Counted from the first letter of the stretch, positions 8,552 to 21,853 are shown. The stretch: DNA of 64,000 nucleotides from Shewanella eurypsychrophilus (GCF_007004545.3 NZ_CP045503.2:2760501-2824500); one strand, 5' to 3'. Program-made: numbers and translations. The notes: generated from the sequence alone by a model not told the origin.

Positions 8552-10480
8552 ATGCCTGTTATTACACTTCCTGATGGAAGCAAACGTGAGTTTGCTAACC
8601 CGGTTTCTACTTTAGATGTTGCTGCCGATATTGGACCTGGTCTTGCTAAGGCTTGTATCGCTGGCCGTGTTAATGGTGAGCTTAAAGATGCTTGCGATAT
8701 TATTGACACCGATTCAGAGTTGTCGATCATCACAGCAAAAGATGAAGCGGGCGTAGAAATACTTCGTCACTCATGTGCTCATCTACTCGGCCATGCATTC
8801 AAGCAATTATGGCCTGAAGCAAAGATGGCTATTGGCCCAGTTATCGATAATGGTTTCTACTATGATATCGACCTTGACCACAAGCTGACCCAGGAAGATA
8901 TTGATGCGCTGCAAAAGCGTATGACTCAACTTGCTAAGACAGGTTATAAAGTCGAAAAGCGAGTCGGAAGCTGGCAAGTAGCCCGTGATACATTTGAAGC
9001 TCGCGGCGAAACATACAAGATGGAAGTCTTGGATGAAAACATCAGTAAAGATGACGAGCCTGCGTTATATCATCATGAAGAGTATGTTGATATGTGCCGC
9101 GGCCCTCATGTACCGAACATGAAGTTCTGTCAGAATTTTAAACTGATGAGTGTGGCTGGAGCATATTGGCGTGGCAACTCAGACAATAAGATGTTGCAAC
9201 GTGTCTATGGCACTGCTTGGGCAGACAAAAAAGCACTGAAAGTACACCTTAATCGTCTAGAAGAAGCGGCTAAACGTGATCATCGTAAGATTGGTAAGCA
9301 GCTAGACCTTTATCATATGCAAGAAGAAGCGCCAGGTATGGTGTTTTGGCATAATGATGGCTGGAGCATATTCCTTGAACTTGAAAGGTTCATTCGTCAG
9401 AAGCTAGGTCAGTACACATACCAAGAAGTTAAAGGTCCTCTGATGATGGACCGTGTACTTTGGGAACGTTCTGGTCACTGGGATAAGTACTCAGAAGCCA
9501 TGTTCACGACTAACTCAGAAAATCGTGAATATGCAATTAAACCGATGAACTGCCCTGGTCACGTACAAATTTTCAATCAGGGTCTTAAATCCTATCGTGA
9601 TCTACCATTACGTATGGCCGAATTTGGTTGTTGTCACCGTAACGAGCCATCAGGTTCGCTACATGGCTTAATGCGTGTTCGTGGTTTCACCCAAGATGAT
9701 GCACACGTATTTTGTACCGAAGATCAAGTTCAGCAGGAAGTGAGTGCTTGTATCAAGATGGTTTACGATACTTATGAAACTTTCGGTTTTAAAGATATCG
9801 TGGTTAAGCTATCGACTCGTCCAGAAAAACGTATCGGTGATGATGATATGTGGGATAGAGCTGAAGAGGCGCTAAAACAAGCGCTTGCTGCGAATGAGAT
9901 TGAATTTGAAATCTTACCTGGTGAAGGTGCATTCTACGGTCCTAAGATTGAGTTTACACTTCATGACTGTCTAAATCGTGCATGGCAGTGTGGTACGGTT
10001 CAGCTTGATTACGCTTTGCCGGGTCGTCTTGGTGCAACTTATGTTGCCGAAGATAACAGTCGTCAAACGCCAGTAATGATCCATCGTGCAATTTTAGGTT
10101 CATTAGAGCGTTTTATCGGTATTCTTATCGAGGAATATGCAGGCAAATTCCCAGCTTGGTTAGCTCCACAACAAGCCGTTGTCATGAATATTACTGACAA
10201 ACAGTCAGATTATGTCGATGAAGTGGTCAATTTATTAAAAGAAAGTGGAATTCGTGCCTCTAAAGACTTGAGGAATGAGAAAATAGGCTTTAAAATACGT
10301 GAGCATACCTTAAGGCGTGTACCTTATTTATTGGTCGTAGGCGATCAAGAAATGGAAAATAAGGAAGTTGCGGTGCGAACCAGAGATGGTGTTGACTTAG
10401 GCAAAATGCGAATCGAAGATTTCGCCGCCAAGCTCAACAAACAAATTTCGCTCCGTAGTCTCAATTTGTTGGAGGATTAG
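8552..10480 (+). CDS. thrS: Threonyl-tRNA synthetase
   Basis: Class II aminoacyl-tRNA synthetase charging tRNA-Thr; 642 aa, identical in length to E. coli ThrRS. Domains in order: TGS (1-61), editing domain with [10 protein letters not shown] near residue 73 and the later HHEEYVDMC zinc/editing segment, class II core with MNCPGH near 331 (zinc-binding Cys), motif 2 [17 protein letters not shown], motif 3 [16 protein letters not shown], and the anticodon-binding domain to the end. The GTTTTTCATG start begins [10 protein letters not shown] as usual. It heads the conserved thrS-infC-rpmI-rplT operon, and infC begins three bases after the stop. Confidence 0.97.
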   Translation: MPVITLPDGSKREFANPVSTLDVAADIGPGLAKACIAGRVNGELKDACDIIDTDSELSIITAKDEAGVEILRHSCAHLLGHAFKQLWPEAKMAIGPVIDNGFYYDIDLDHKLTQEDIDALQKRMTQLAKTGYKVEKRVGSWQVARDTFEARGETYKMEVLDENISKDDEPALYHHEEYVDMCRGPHVPNMKFCQNFKLMSVAGAYWRGNSDNKMLQRVYGTAWADKKALKVHLNRLEEAAKRDHRKIGKQLDLYHMQEEAPGMVFWHNDGWSIFLELERFIRQKLGQYTYQEVKGPLMMDRVLWERSGHWDKYSEAMFTTNSENREYAIKPMNCPGHVQIFNQGLKSYRDLPLRMAEFGCCHRNEPSGSLHGLMRVRGFTQDDAHVFCTEDQVQQEVSACIKMVYDTYETFGFKDIVVKLSTRPEKRIGDDDMWDRAEEALKQALAANEIEFEILPGEGAFYGPKIEFTLHDCLNRAWQCGTVQLDYALPGRLGATYVAEDNSRQTPVMIHRAILGSLERFIGILIEEYAGKFPAWLAPQQAVVMNITDKQSDYVDEVVNLLKESGIRASKDLRNEKIGFKIREHTLRRVPYLLVVGDQEMENKEVAVRTRDGVDLGKMRIEDFAAKLNKQISLRSLNLLED

Positions 10481-10483
10481 GTC

Positions 10484-11026
10484 ATAAAGATCAAAAAAGC
10501 AGCAGGGCGCCAGGCGGCCCCGAATAGAATAAACGAACTCATCACAGGCGTTCAGCAAGTACGTTTGAACGGTCTAGAAGGTGAGCCACTTGGATTACTC
10601 TCAATGAGAGAGGCACAGGAACTCGCTGACGAAGCAGGTGTAGATCTTGTTGAAATTAGTCCTAACGCTGAGCCGCCGGTTTGCCGTATAATGGACTACG
10701 GAAAGTTCCTTTTCGATAAAGCGAAAGCTCAAAAGGAACAAAAAAAGAAGCAGAAAATCGTGCAGGTGAAGGAAATTAAATTCCGTCCCGGTACTGATGA
10801 AAACGATTACCAGGTAAAACTACGCAACCTGACTCGTTTTCTAACTGACGGTGACAAAGCGAAAGTAACGCTGCGTTTTCGTGGTCGTGAGATGGCTCAC
10901 CAAAGTCTTGGTATGAAACTTTTGAATCGTATCAAAGATGATTTGGCTGAGATAGCAGTAGTTGAGTCTTTCCCGAAAATGGAAGGGCGTCAAGCTGTGA
11001 TGGTACTCGCGCCGAAAAAGAAATAG
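10484..11026 (+). CDS. infC: Translation initiation factor IF-3 (ATA start)
   Basis: Binds the 30S subunit, discriminates the initiator tRNA and start codon, and prevents subunit joining. The family N-terminus ([20 protein letters not shown]) begins at ATA 10484, 8 bases after GGAGG (10471-10475). No ATG, GTG or TTG in frame gives the conserved N-terminus; TTG 10565 would delete 27 conserved residues. IF3 genes normally use a rare AUU/AUA/AUC start so that IF3 represses its own synthesis (known for E. coli). The protein is 180 aa with an N-domain (to about 80), a Lys-rich linker ([13 protein letters not shown]) and a C-domain. It is in the thrS operon. Confidence 0.95.
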   Translation: MKIKKAAGRQAAPNRINELITGVQQVRLNGLEGEPLGLLSMREAQELADEAGVDLVEISPNAEPPVCRIMDYGKFLFDKAKAQKEQKKKQKIVQVKEIKFRPGTDENDYQVKLRNLTRFLTDGDKAKVTLRFRGREMAHQSLGMKLLNRIKDDLAEIAVVESFPKMEGRQAVMVLAPKKK

Positions 11027-11111
11027 TAAGGCCAACCTAAAAGTAGCAGAGGTCTGTTAAGGTCTCTGTTCGCCTTGCGTTTTATTAATGTCCCAATGCG
11101 GAGTTTTAGCA

Positions 11112-11306
11112 ATGCCTAAAATGAAAACAGACAAGGGTGTAGCGAAGCGCTTTAAAAAAACTGCTAATGGTTTTAAGCGTAAGCAAGCCCATTTACGTCA
11201 TATTTTGACAAAGAAGAGCACTAAGCGTAAACGTCACTTACGTGCAAAATGTCAAGTATCTAAATCTGACCTGCCTGCAATTGCACGTCAACTACCATAC
11301 GCTTAA
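11112..11306 (+). CDS. rpmI: Ribosomal protein L35
   Basis: 64-residue basic 50S protein: [20 protein letters not shown] and the [10 protein letters not shown] segment are L35 hallmarks. The frame extends up to 11088 (TTG/ATG candidates) but ATG 11112 gives the universal MPKMKT start. It lies 85 bp after infC and 18 bp before rplT; in E. coli L20 represses this pair by binding the rpmI leader, which would have to be in 11027-11111 here. Confidence 0.97.
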   Translation: MPKMKTDKGVAKRFKKTANGFKRKQAHLRHILTKKSTKRKRHLRAKCQVSKSDLPAIARQLPYA

Positions 11307-11324
11307 TTAAAGGAGCAATGAACA

Positions 11325-11684
11325 ATGCCTAGAGTTAAGCGTGGTGTAACCGCTCGTGCTCGTCACAAGAAAGTACTAAAACTAGCCAAAGGTTATTACG
11401 GAGCTCGCTCACGTACTTACCGTGTTGCTAAGCAAGCAGTAACTAAAGCTGGTCAATATGCTTACCGTGATCGTCGTCAGAAGAAACGTCAATTCCGTCA
11501 ACTTTGGATTGCACGTATCAATGCGGCCGCTCGTCAAAATGGTCTGTCATACAGCCGTTTCATTAATGGTTTGAAGAAAGCCTCTATTGAAATCGATCGT
11601 AAGATCTTGGCTGATATTGCTGTTTTTGACAAAGTTGTATTTACAACTTTAGTTGAGAAAGCAAAAGAAGCATTAGCTAAGTAA
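11325..11684 (+). CDS. rplT: Ribosomal protein L20
   Basis: 119 aa, typical length. N-terminus [20 protein letters not shown] and the [16 protein letters not shown] segment identify L20, an early 50S assembly protein and translational repressor of rpmI-rplT in E. coli. AAAGGAG precedes the ATG. A strong terminator follows, closing the operon. Confidence 0.97.
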   Translation: MPRVKRGVTARARHKKVLKLAKGYYGARSRTYRVAKQAVTKAGQYAYRDRRQKKRQFRQLWIARINAAARQNGLSYSRFINGLKKASIEIDRKILADIAVFDKVVFTTLVEKAKEALAK

Positions 11685-11702
11685 TTAGTTAGTACATCTA
11701 TT

Positions 11703-11729
11703 AAAAAAGGACCTTCGGGTCCTTTTTTT
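11703..11729 (+). terminator. Terminator of the thrS-rplT operon
   Basis: aaaaaaggacc-ttcg-ggtccttttttt, a GC-clamped stem with a stable TTCG loop and T run. Confidence 0.9.
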
Positions 11730-11829
11730 GTACCTGAAATTTGGATACTTGATGATGGATGTATCAAATGACAGGCAAAAAAATAGTAGGCGTTTGCCTA
11801 CTATTCTAATGTTTTATAGTTATTGATGG

Positions 11830-12816
<987 letters not shown>

Positions 12817-12867
12817 TTATGGGATTTCCTAGACGGGGTAAAGGCAATCTTTCAGATTGTCCTAATC

Positions 12868-12892
12868 GAAAAAAGGGAGCCTAGGCTCCCTT
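12868..12892 (-). terminator. Terminator after ald
   Basis: gggagcctaggctccc is a perfect palindrome. On the minus strand it is followed by a run of seven T (12868-12874), about 25 bp past the ald stop. Confidence 0.8.
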
Positions 12893-12917
12893 TGGTCATC
12901 ACTACTAATATCAATAA

Positions 12918-14033
12918 TTAGTTAAGAAGAATTTTTGGATCAACAAACTCTAAGTTCAAGGCTTCAGCGACTTCTTTACATGTGATCTTTCCGTGCATGA
13001 CGTTTAGACCGTTAAGAAGATGCTTATCTTGTAATAAAGCGGCTCTGTAACCAAGATCGGCAAGCTTGATGATGTACGGTAATGTGGCGTTGTTAAGCGC
13101 AAATGTGGAAGTTCGAGCTACTGCACCTGGCATGTTAGCCACACAGTAATGCACAACTTCATCAACAATATAAGTTGGATCCTGATGAGTTGTGGCATGT
13201 GAAGTTTCAATACAACCACCTTGATCGATAGCAACATCGACAATGGCTGAGCCTGGCTTCATTTTAGCGATATGCTCTTTAGTGACCAGTTTAGGTGCTG
13301 CAGCACCTGGAACCAGTACGCCACCAATGACAAGATCAGCTTCAAGTACGTGCTTCTCAATGGCATCGGCTGTTGAATAGATAGCCTTTACCTTGTTATC
13401 GAACTGAGCATTTAAACGACGTAGGGCGTCGATGCTACGGTCCAAGATAACGACGTCAGCGCCAAGACCAACAGCCATTTGTGCAGCGTTAGTCCCTACC
13501 ATGCCGCCACCAATAATGACGACTTTAGCTGGTTCTACACCTGGAACGCCGCCAAGTAGCATACCGCGGCCACCCATTGACTTTTCAAGTGCCATTGCAC
13601 CCGCTTGGATTGACATTCGACCTGCTACTTCTGACATAGGTGCTAGAAGAGGCAGGGCACCACGGTCATCGGTCACAGTTTCATAAGCGATACAAACTGA
13701 TCCACTTTTGATTAAATCTTCAGTTTGTGGCAAATCTGGAGCCAAGTGAAGGTAGGTAAATAACAGTTGATCTTCACGTAACATAGCACGTTCAACTGCC
13801 TGTGGCTCTTTTACCTTAACGATCATTTCAGCCTTTGCGAATACCTCAGCTGCAGTGGCTAATATAGATGCCCCAACATCTATATAGTCTTGATCTGTAA
13901 AACCAATTCCGTTACCAGCATTCGTTTCAATGAACACTTCATGACCTTTAATTGTCAATTCACGAACACTTGAAGGAACCATTCCAATACGATACTCGTG
14001 GTTTTTGATTTCTTTAGGTACACCAATTATCAT
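12918..14033 (-). CDS. ald: Alanine dehydrogenase
   Basis: NAD-dependent L-alanine deamination to pyruvate and ammonium; 371 aa, the standard length. The N-terminus MIIGVPKEIKNHEYRIGMVP is diagnostic. Substrate-binding Lys (MIVKVKEPQ, near 74) and the catalytic His (TYLHLA, near 96) are present, as is the Rossmann motif VIIGGGMVGTNAAQM around residue 172. It is divergent from lrp across 180 bp. Lrp-family control of ald is known in several bacteria, so direct regulation by the neighbour is a reasonable inference but no site was identified. Confidence 0.95.
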   Translation of the reverse strand: MIIGVPKEIKNHEYRIGMVPSSVRELTIKGHEVFIETNAGNGIGFTDQDYIDVGASILATAAEVFAKAEMIVKVKEPQAVERAMLREDQLLFTYLHLAPDLPQTEDLIKSGSVCIAYETVTDDRGALPLLAPMSEVAGRMSIQAGAMALEKSMGGRGMLLGGVPGVEPAKVVIIGGGMVGTNAAQMAVGLGADVVILDRSIDALRRLNAQFDNKVKAIYSTADAIEKHVLEADLVIGGVLVPGAAAPKLVTKEHIAKMKPGSAIVDVAIDQGGCIETSHATTHQDPTYIVDEVVHYCVANMPGAVARTSTFALNNATLPYIIKLADLGYRAALLQDKHLLNGLNVMHGKITCKEVAEALNLEFVDPKILLN

Positions 14034-14213
14034 CTTCGAGCCTCAATATGCATAAAAACCCATGTTATATGGGTTTAATTGTTATTTTGTCGTGTCCTGA
14101 ACGTGATTGTTTCAGGGAAATCTAGTATAGTAGTTCTTCAGTAGTATATGCTGCTGAACTTTTGACATACGTAGTGAAATATATTGTTTTAGTGATAAAG
14201 CAAGGTTGAAAAT

Positions 14214-14720
14214 ATGCTTAATAATAAAAAGAGTCCTATAAAAGACTTAGATCGTATAGATCGAAACATACTTAATGAGTTACAAACAGATGGGCGCATT
14301 TCTAATGTAGAACTGTCTAAACGAGTAGGTCTAAGTCCCACTCCTTGTCTCGAGAGAGTTAAACGACTCGAGAAGCAAGGGTATATCAATGGATATACCG
14401 CATTAGTAAATCCCCATTTCTTGGGGGCATCTTTACTTGTGTTTGTGGAGATAACGCTGAATCGTGATAGTTCAGAGGTATTTGATAAGTTTAATCGTGC
14501 GGTTCAGTTATTAGATGACATTCAAGAATGTCATCTCGTTTCAGGAGATTTCGACTATTTGTTGAAAACCCGCGTGTCAGATATGTCCGCTTATCGTCGC
14601 TTGTTAGGTGAGACTTTACTGAGATTGCCATCGGTTTCCGACACTCGTACCTATGTAGTGATGGAAGAAGTTAAGCAAACTAATAAAGTAGCAATCAACG
14701 TTACTGCTGAATCAGTTTAA
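14214..14720 (+). CDS. lrp: Leucine-responsive regulatory protein
   Basis: 168 aa global regulator very close to E. coli Lrp: KDLDRIDRNILNELQ, the HTH RISNVELSKRVGLSPTPCLE, and the C-terminal ligand-binding (RAM/AsnC) domain with ECHLVSGDFDYLLKTRV. It binds DNA as an octamer/hexadecamer and responds to leucine and alanine. It precedes ftsK as in E. coli. A terminator follows at 14740, so it is its own unit. Confidence 0.95.
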   Translation: MLNNKKSPIKDLDRIDRNILNELQTDGRISNVELSKRVGLSPTPCLERVKRLEKQGYINGYTALVNPHFLGASLLVFVEITLNRDSSEVFDKFNRAVQLLDDIQECHLVSGDFDYLLKTRVSDMSAYRRLLGETLLRLPSVSDTRTYVVMEEVKQTNKVAINVTAESV

Positions 14721-14739
14721 ACTGCAGCAGTATCAAACT

Positions 14740-14768
14740 AAAAAGGAGCCAACTATGGCTCCTTTTTC
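14740..14768 (+). terminator. Terminator after lrp
   Basis: aaaaaggagcc (14740-14750) pairs with ggctccttttt (14757-14767), loop aactat. Confidence 0.85.
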
Positions 14769-14901
14769 ATTTCGCACAGAAATCGTCCACTAGGATTAAT
14801 TATCATAAAGATATTGGCTAAAACAGGCTAAAACGCTGCAAACACTTGGCATATTTGATATCTTAGCCATACCTGTCTTCATCTTTTTTGTGGGTTTTCA
14901 T

Positions 14902-17436
14902 TTGGCTAAGGGAAATAGTGTTAAAACACTCAGCGGAGTACAACGTCTTTTAGAGGGGAGTCTCATTTTATGTTGTATGCTGGCAACGTATATCCTTCTT
15001 TCACTCAGTAGTTTCGACTCTTCTGATCCAGGTTGGAGTCAATCTAATTTCGAAGGTGATATCCAAAACGTCACAGGTGCCGTAGGTGCCTGGTTAGCCG
15101 ATGTGTTGTTCTATTTCTTTGGATATACCGCTTATATTATCCCCGTTATTGTCGCGTTAACCGGTTGGCTATTATTTAAACGCACGCACAAATTATTAGA
15201 AATTGATTACTTTTCAGTAGGACTCAGATTGATTGGCTTCCTGCTTATTGTGTTTTGCCTTGCGGCGCTTGGTAGTATGAATGTCAATGATATTTATGAA
15301 TTCTCTGCCGGAGGTGTGTCGGGGGATGTTATCCGTGATGCAATGTTGCCTTATTTCAATCAGCTGGGTACGACTTTACTATTAATGTGTTTTGTTGGTG
15401 CTGGTTTCACCTTATTGACCGGTATTAGCTGGCTTACTGTTATCGATTTAACTGGCTCATGTGTGATCTGGTTGTTTAATTTTATCCGTAAGCTTCCTGA
15501 AAAGTTACAAGGTCGTACTAGGGAAACAGAGGATACCCAAGGCTTTATGTCTGTTTTTGATAAATTCAAAGAAAGACGTGAACGTCGAAATGAAATTGAA
15601 GCGAGTAATGAACTCGAACAGTTTGATGAAGCAACAGATGAGCAAAGTGTTTATTCCGTTAATAGTGAGCGTGTCGAGCCTCAAATTGCTGCACAAACTG
15701 ACAGCGATGATACGAATATACGTTTTAGAACAGAAGATTCACAACCAGAACGTATTGTCTCTCAAGGTAATGATGAAACAAGTATAGATTTTGACATTAA
15801 ATCCTCAACAGGGGCAGTGACTCAAAGCGAGCGTGAGACGCTAACTAAGACTAAACCTGCCGTTCAGGAGTCAGCTAAAATTGTTGATGGGATTGTGGTT
15901 TTACCCGGTCAAAATGTGGACCAGCCCAAACAGCCAATCACGCCACTGCCATGTATTACCTTATTGGACGTCCCTAACAGAAAGAAAAACCCAATCAGTC
16001 GGGAGGAGCTCGATCAGGTAGGTGCCTTAGTTGAATCTAAGCTGGCAGATTTTAATATTGTCGCTAAAGTCATGGGGATATTTCCAGGTCCTGTGGTGAC
16101 TCGGTTTGAGTTAGATTTAGCACCAGGTGTTAAAGCATCCAAGATAACCAATTTATCTAAGGATTTAGCTCGCTCCTTGTTAGCTGAAAGTGTCCGTGTT
16201 GTAGAGGTTATTCCAGGTAAGGCTTATGTGGGAATAGAATTGCCTAATAAGTTCCGTGAAACTGTGTTTATGCGTGACGTGCTAGACAGTAAAGCATTTG
16301 AAGATAACGCTTCCCACTTGAGTATGGTGCTTGGGCAAGATATCGCCGGCGATCCCGTTGTCGTCGATTTAGGTAAAATGCCCCATCTACTTGTCGCAGG
16401 TACGACAGGGTCAGGTAAATCAGTGGGGGTCAACGTTATGATCACCAGCCTGCTTTATAAGTCTGGTCCTGATGATGTTCGCTTTATCATGATAGATCCA
16501 AAAATGTTGGAGCTATCTGTGTATGAAGGTATTCCACACCTATTGTGTGAAGTGGTCACCGATATGAAAGAGGCGGCTAATGCACTACGTTGGTGTGTTG
16601 GTGAGATGGAGCGCCGTTATAAACTGATGTCTGCACTCGGTGTTCGTAACTTGAAAGGCTATAACGCTAAGATTAAAGAGGCTAAAGCGTCTGGTTCGCC
16701 CATTGTCGATCCTTTATGGAAGTCATCTGACAGTATGGAGCCAGAAGCCCCTGAACTGGAAAAGTTGCCTTCGATTGTGGTTATCGTCGATGAATTTGCC
16801 GATATGATGATGATCGTTGGCAAGAAAGTCGAAGAGCTGATTGCACGTATTGCGCAAAAAGCGCGAGCTGCGGGTATTCATTTGATTTTGGCGACTCAAA
16901 GACCATCAGTAGATGTCATAACCGGACTGATTAAAGCCAATATTCCCACACGTATGGCGTTCCAGGTATCTAGCCGAATAGATTCCCGTACCATTTTGGA
17001 TCAGCAAGGCGCTGAAACCTTACTCGGGATGGGTGACATGCTCTATCTGCCCCCAGGAACCAGTGTGCCCATTCGTGTTCATGGTGCGTTTATTGATGAT
17101 CATGAGGTCCATGCCGTCGTTGCTGATTGGCATCGCCGCGGCAAACCTCAGTATATTGAAGACATTTTACAGGGATCGGCAGAAGGCGAACAAGTATTGC
17201 TTCCAGGTGAAGCCAGTGAGTCCGATGATGATACCGATGTACTTTATGATGAAGCTGTGGCCTTTGTGACTGAAACACGCCGAGGTTCAATTTCAAGTGT
17301 GCAACGTAAATTCAAAATTGGCTATAACCGAGCGGCACGTATTATCGAACAGATGGAATCTCAGGGAGTGGTTAGCTCTCAAGGTCATAATGGTAATCGT
17401 GAGGTGCTTGCGCCGCCTCCACCGAAAACATATTAA
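14902..17436 (+). CDS. ftsK: DNA translocase FtsK (short-linker form)
   Basis: Septum-anchored ATPase that pumps DNA toward dif and activates XerC/XerD at division. About 844 aa. Four or five membrane spans occupy residues 20-190, followed by a short acidic/polar linker (to about 340) and the motor: Walker A GTTGSGKS near 500, Walker [12 protein letters not shown] near 625, and a C-terminal winged-helix gamma domain that reads KOPS. E. coli FtsK is about 1,330 aa because of a long linker, so this is a compact form. No good start codon is present: TTG 14902 ([11 protein letters not shown]) or GTG 14890 are possible, both with weak SD. It is followed by lolA. Confidence 0.93.
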   Translation: MAKGNSVKTLSGVQRLLEGSLILCCMLATYILLSLSSFDSSDPGWSQSNFEGDIQNVTGAVGAWLADVLFYFFGYTAYIIPVIVALTGWLLFKRTHKLLEIDYFSVGLRLIGFLLIVFCLAALGSMNVNDIYEFSAGGVSGDVIRDAMLPYFNQLGTTLLLMCFVGAGFTLLTGISWLTVIDLTGSCVIWLFNFIRKLPEKLQGRTRETEDTQGFMSVFDKFKERRERRNEIEASNELEQFDEATDEQSVYSVNSERVEPQIAAQTDSDDTNIRFRTEDSQPERIVSQGNDETSIDFDIKSSTGAVTQSERETLTKTKPAVQESAKIVDGIVVLPGQNVDQPKQPITPLPCITLLDVPNRKKNPISREELDQVGALVESKLADFNIVAKVMGIFPGPVVTRFELDLAPGVKASKITNLSKDLARSLLAESVRVVEVIPGKAYVGIELPNKFRETVFMRDVLDSKAFEDNASHLSMVLGQDIAGDPVVVDLGKMPHLLVAGTTGSGKSVGVNVMITSLLYKSGPDDVRFIMIDPKMLELSVYEGIPHLLCEVVTDMKEAANALRWCVGEMERRYKLMSALGVRNLKGYNAKIKEAKASGSPIVDPLWKSSDSMEPEAPELEKLPSIVVIVDEFADMMMIVGKKVEELIARIAQKARAAGIHLILATQRPSVDVITGLIKANIPTRMAFQVSSRIDSRTILDQQGAETLLGMGDMLYLPPGTSVPIRVHGAFIDDHEVHAVVADWHRRGKPQYIEDILQGSAEGEQVLLPGEASESDDDTDVLYDEAVAFVTETRRGSISSVQRKFKIGYNRAARIIEQMESQGVVSSQGHNGNREVLAPPPPKTY

Positions 17437-17516
17437 TAAGCCTGTAGCCTAGAGTGTTAATTTTATCGATTAAACCACTGGCTCAGGGATAAAGCATTTT
17501 GTATAAAGGAATAACT

Positions 17517-18143
17517 ATGAAAAAGTGTCTGACCTTAATGACCATGGCTTTGCCATTTATGTTGTCGAGCATCGCCATAGCCGATGAGTCATCAGCATTA
17601 AAAGAAAAGCTGATTGAAGTTGCGACATTAAAGGCTAATTTTAGCCAGGTTGTCACAGATATAAATGGCAAAGAGATCCAAAATGGCAAAGGGGTGTTCG
17701 CCCTAGCTTACCCTAACAAGTTCTATTGGCACCTCACTGAGCCAGATGAGTCACTCATCGTTGCTGATGGCACTGACGTATGGATTTACAATCCGTTCGC
17801 TGAGCAAGTGTCAGTGATGGATCTCAACCAAGCTATTACAGCGTCACCTATAGCACTACTCGTGCATCGTGATGAAGCGACCTGGTCACAATATTCAGTG
17901 ACATATAAAGATACTTGTTTTGACATAAAGCCTAAAAGTATTGATGCGGGTGTCGAATCTGTACAAGTTTGCTTTGATGATAAGACATTAACCAAGATGG
18001 TACTTCAAGATCAGCAGGGCAATGTGAGCAGTTTTCAGTTATCGCAGCAAGAGCCAATTGCTGCACAAGAGATGTCTTTATTTAAATTTACCCTTCCTGA
18101 AGATGTTGATATAGATGATCAACGTTTAAACGCTGCTAATTAA
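17517..18143 (+). CDS. lolA: Outer-membrane lipoprotein carrier protein LolA
   Basis: Periplasmic chaperone that takes lipoproteins from LolCDE to LolB. 208 aa from ATG 17517, which has AAAGGA upstream and starts the signal peptide ([20 protein letters not shown], cut after IADE or AIA). Mature features: [11 protein letters not shown], the DPNRFYW-like [20 protein letters not shown] strand pair and [17 protein letters not shown], all LolA hallmarks. Between ftsK and rarA, as in enterics. Confidence 0.93.
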   Translation: MKKCLTLMTMALPFMLSSIAIADESSALKEKLIEVATLKANFSQVVTDINGKEIQNGKGVFALAYPNKFYWHLTEPDESLIVADGTDVWIYNPFAEQVSVMDLNQAITASPIALLVHRDEATWSQYSVTYKDTCFDIKPKSIDAGVESVQVCFDDKTLTKMVLQDQQGNVSSFQLSQQEPIAAQEMSLFKFTLPEDVDIDDQRLNAAN

Positions 18144-18158
18144 ATGAGTAAAAGATAA

Positions 18159-19490
18159 GTGTCTAGTTTCAGCTTTGATTTCGCCCCGGACTTTAGGCCT
18201 TTGGCTGCGCGTATGCGTCCACAAGAGCTGTCACAATATATCGGTCAGTCTCATTTATTGGCAGAGGGAAAGCCACTTCGTAAAGCACTCGAAGCAGGCC
18301 GCGCTCATTCAATGATGTTGTGGGGACCACCTGGTACGGGGAAAACCACACTAGCGGAACTTGTTGCTCACTATTCTAATGCCCATGTAGAACGCATTTC
18401 TGCCGTGACCTCAGGTGTTAAAGAGATCAGAACCGCTATTGAGCATGCCAAGAATGTGGCAGAGTCCCGTGGTCAACGTACCTTGCTTTTTGTCGATGAG
18501 GTCCACAGGTTTAATAAAAGCCAGCAAGATGCATTCTTACCTTTTATTGAAGATGGTACGGTAATTTTTATCGGAGCGACGACTGAAAACCCTTCATTTG
18601 AAATCAATAATGCTTTGTTATCACGAGCGCGTGTCTATCTGATTAAGAGACTGACCAATGAAGAGATCGTAGACATTGTTAGGCAGGCATTGAACGATGA
18701 CGAGCGTGGCCTTGGTAAAAGGCAGTTTAACATCCCAGATCCAGTGGCCAAAAAGCTGGCCAATGTATGTGATGGTGATGCACGTAAAGCCCTTAACTTA
18801 ATTGAATTGATGAGTGACATGATTGCCGATGGCGAGTCATTCACCGAACAGATGATCATCGAAGTTGCCGGTCAACAGCTTGCGGGGTTCGATAAGAATG
18901 GCGATCAGTTTTACGATCTCATATCCGCGGTACACAAATCGATTAGAGGCTCGGCTCCCGATGCTGCTCTGTATTGGTTTTGTCGTATGTTGGAGGGTGG
19001 CTGTGATCCCCTGTATATTGCTCGTAGATTGCTAGCCATAGCATCTGAAGATATTGGCAATGCCGATCCCGTAGCCATGACTGTCGCAATCAATGCTTGG
19101 GAATGCTTTCACCGAGTTGGTCCCTCTGAGGGAGAGCGAGCTATCGCACAGGCCATAATCTATCTCGCCAGTGCGCCTAAGAGTAATGCTGTTTATACGG
19201 CATTTAAAGCGGCTAGACAATTAGCCCGTGAAACGGGTCAAGAGCCAGTACCTGAACATTTAAGAAACGCACCTACTCAGTTAATGCAAGATCTCGGTTA
19301 TGGGGAAGGGTATCGATATGCCCACGATGAACCCAATTCCTACGCGAGTGGGGAATGTTATTTCCCAGAAGGTCTTGCCAATAGCCGCTTTTATTACCCA
19401 ACAGAGCACGGATTTGAAAAAAGAATTAAAGCAAAGTTAGAGCAGCTTTCTCAGCTTGACAAGGACAGTGAGATCAAACGGTATGAATAA
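18159..19490 (+). CDS. rarA: Replication-associated recombination protein A (RarA/MgsA)
   Basis: AAA+ ATPase related to clamp loaders and eukaryotic WRNIP1, acting at stalled replication forks. 443 aa. N-terminus [19 protein letters not shown], Walker [10 protein letters not shown] at about 56-64, Walker [13 protein letters not shown] at about 108-119, sensor [10 protein letters not shown], and the C-terminal tetramerisation domain ([15 protein letters not shown]). GTG start 15 bases after the lolA stop. crcB begins inside its last codons. Confidence 0.95.
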   Translation: MSSFSFDFAPDFRPLAARMRPQELSQYIGQSHLLAEGKPLRKALEAGRAHSMMLWGPPGTGKTTLAELVAHYSNAHVERISAVTSGVKEIRTAIEHAKNVAESRGQRTLLFVDEVHRFNKSQQDAFLPFIEDGTVIFIGATTENPSFEINNALLSRARVYLIKRLTNEEIVDIVRQALNDDERGLGKRQFNIPDPVAKKLANVCDGDARKALNLIELMSDMIADGESFTEQMIIEVAGQQLAGFDKNGDQFYDLISAVHKSIRGSAPDAALYWFCRMLEGGCDPLYIARRLLAIASEDIGNADPVAMTVAINAWECFHRVGPSEGERAIAQAIIYLASAPKSNAVYTAFKAARQLARETGQEPVPEHLRNAPTQLMQDLGYGEGYRYAHDEPNSYASGECYFPEGLANSRFYYPTEHGFEKRIKAKLEQLSQLDKDSEIKRYE

Positions 19491-19857
19491 TATTCTATTT
19501 GTGGCCTTAGGAGGATCAATTGGTGCAGTTTTTCGCTATATGATCTCAATATTGATGGTTCAGCTATTTGGCTCGGCTTTTCCTTTTGGTACACTATTAG
19601 TCAATATCCTTGGCTCTTTTATGATGGGCATCATTTATGCCTTAGGTCAGGTCAGTGAAGTCAGTCCTGAAATTAAAGCTTTGGTCGGTGTAGGGCTATT
19701 AGGAGCACTCACCACATTTTCTACTTTTTCCAACGAAACTTTGTTATTGATCCAAAGTGGTGCTTGGTTAAAGGCTTTTTTTAATATCGCTCTGAACCTT
19801 TGCCTGTGTATTTTCATGGTCTACTTGGGACAGCAGTTGGTTTTTTCTCGCATTTAA
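19483..19857 (+). CDS. crcB: Fluoride channel CrcB (Fluc)
   Basis: Small four-helix inner-membrane protein that dimerises into a fluoride exporter. 124 aa from ATG 19483, overlapping the rarA stop by 8 bp; the frame open from 19456 adds residues without homology. Motifs: [13 protein letters not shown] near the start, [17 protein letters not shown], and [16 protein letters not shown], which includes the Phe box lining the pore. No fluoride riboswitch is visible, unlike many crcB genes; it seems to be read with rarA. Confidence 0.95.
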   Translation: MNNILFVALGGSIGAVFRYMISILMVQLFGSAFPFGTLLVNILGSFMMGIIYALGQVSEVSPEIKALVGVGLLGALTTFSTFSNETLLLIQSGAWLKAFFNIALNLCLCIFMVYLGQQLVFSRI

Positions 19858-19872
19858 CTATTAAGAATATAA

Positions 19873-21162
<1,290 letters not shown>

Positions 21163-21323
21163 GCCTATTGTTATGAGACCCATGGTATTGTTAGTTTGAA
21201 TAATAGGTGGGTTTCATTTCAAGTATTTTGTCCTCGGTGGCGTTACTGTTCTAGTAGGGACTGTTAAGATAAAGTGTGGCCAAACTAGAAGACTAGAATA
21301 ATAAAAATCTGGATATTAATACC

Positions 21324-21446
21324 ATGGACAGTGGTTGGCGCTATTTTCAATGGCTTACCTATTTAGTGATCATCTGTGTATTTGGCGGAATTATGTTTGC
21401 TACATTTGGCGAAGCCGCAATAATTATTTTAAAAAATATTGTTTAA
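21324..21446 (+). CDS. Small single-span membrane protein (40 aa), unknown
   Basis: Open frame ATG 21324 to TAA 21446. The peptide starts MDSGWRYFQWLTYLVIICVF and ends in AAIIILKNIV: one clear hydrophobic segment (residues 11-27) after an aromatic, polar N-terminus, then a second hydrophobic tail. Codon use is ordinary and a strong terminator follows immediately, which supports a real transcript. The upstream SD is weak (GGATATTAATACC). I do not recognise the family; it may be a conserved small membrane protein missed by length cut-offs. Confidence 0.5.
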   Translation: MDSGWRYFQWLTYLVIICVFGGIMFATFGEAAIIILKNIV

Positions 21447-21447
21447 T

Positions 21448-21484
21448 AAAAAGCCTCTAACGTTATGGTTAGAGGCTTTTTTTA
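21448..21484. terminator. Bidirectional terminator between the small gene and tusE
   Basis: aaaaagcctctaac pairs with gttagaggcttttt around a short loop, with A and T runs on both sides. Confidence 0.85.
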
Positions 21485-21514
21485 TGACCGATCACATCTT
21501 TATACTGATGGGTA

Positions 21515-21853
21515 TTACAAACACTTTGCCGGTTTTGGCAGGCCTGCAATCTTAGTGGCTTGTTTCGCAGGCCCCATAGGAAAAAGTGTATAAAGGTATT
21601 TTGAGTTGCCTTTGTCGGCCCCGAGCTTCTGGCCAACAGCTTTTACTAGTATGCGAATAGCGGGACTGGTCTTAAATTCTAGATAGAAATCGCGCACGAA
21701 AAGTATCACTTCCCAGTGTGCTTCTGTTAACTCAATCTCTTCTTTATTGGCGATGATCTTAGCAATACCTTCATTCCAATCACCGACTTGTTTCAAGTAA
21801 CCTTGATGATCGGTTGCTATTTGTTTGTCTTGATATGTTATCTGGTTTACCAA
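21515..21853 (-). CDS. tusE: Sulfur relay protein TusE (DsrC family)
   Basis: Accepts sulfur from TusBCD and passes it to MnmA for 2-thiolation of wobble uridine in tRNA. 112 aa with the DsrC-fold segments [16 protein letters not shown] and [19 protein letters not shown], and the reactive Cys as penultimate residue (PAKCL), the TusE/DsrC signature. It overlaps tusB by 7 bp, so the order tusD-tusC-tusB-tusE forms one translationally coupled unit. Confidence 0.93.
   Translation of the reverse strand: MVNQITYQDKQIATDHQGYLKQVGDWNEGIAKIIANKEEIELTEAHWEVILFVRDFYLEFKTSPAIRILVKAVGQKLGADKGNSKYLYTLFPMGPAKQATKIAGLPKPAKCL

Noticed and set aside
19400..19483. Fluoride riboswitch before crcB
   Set aside because: crcB starts inside rarA and no fluoride aptamer motif is visible.
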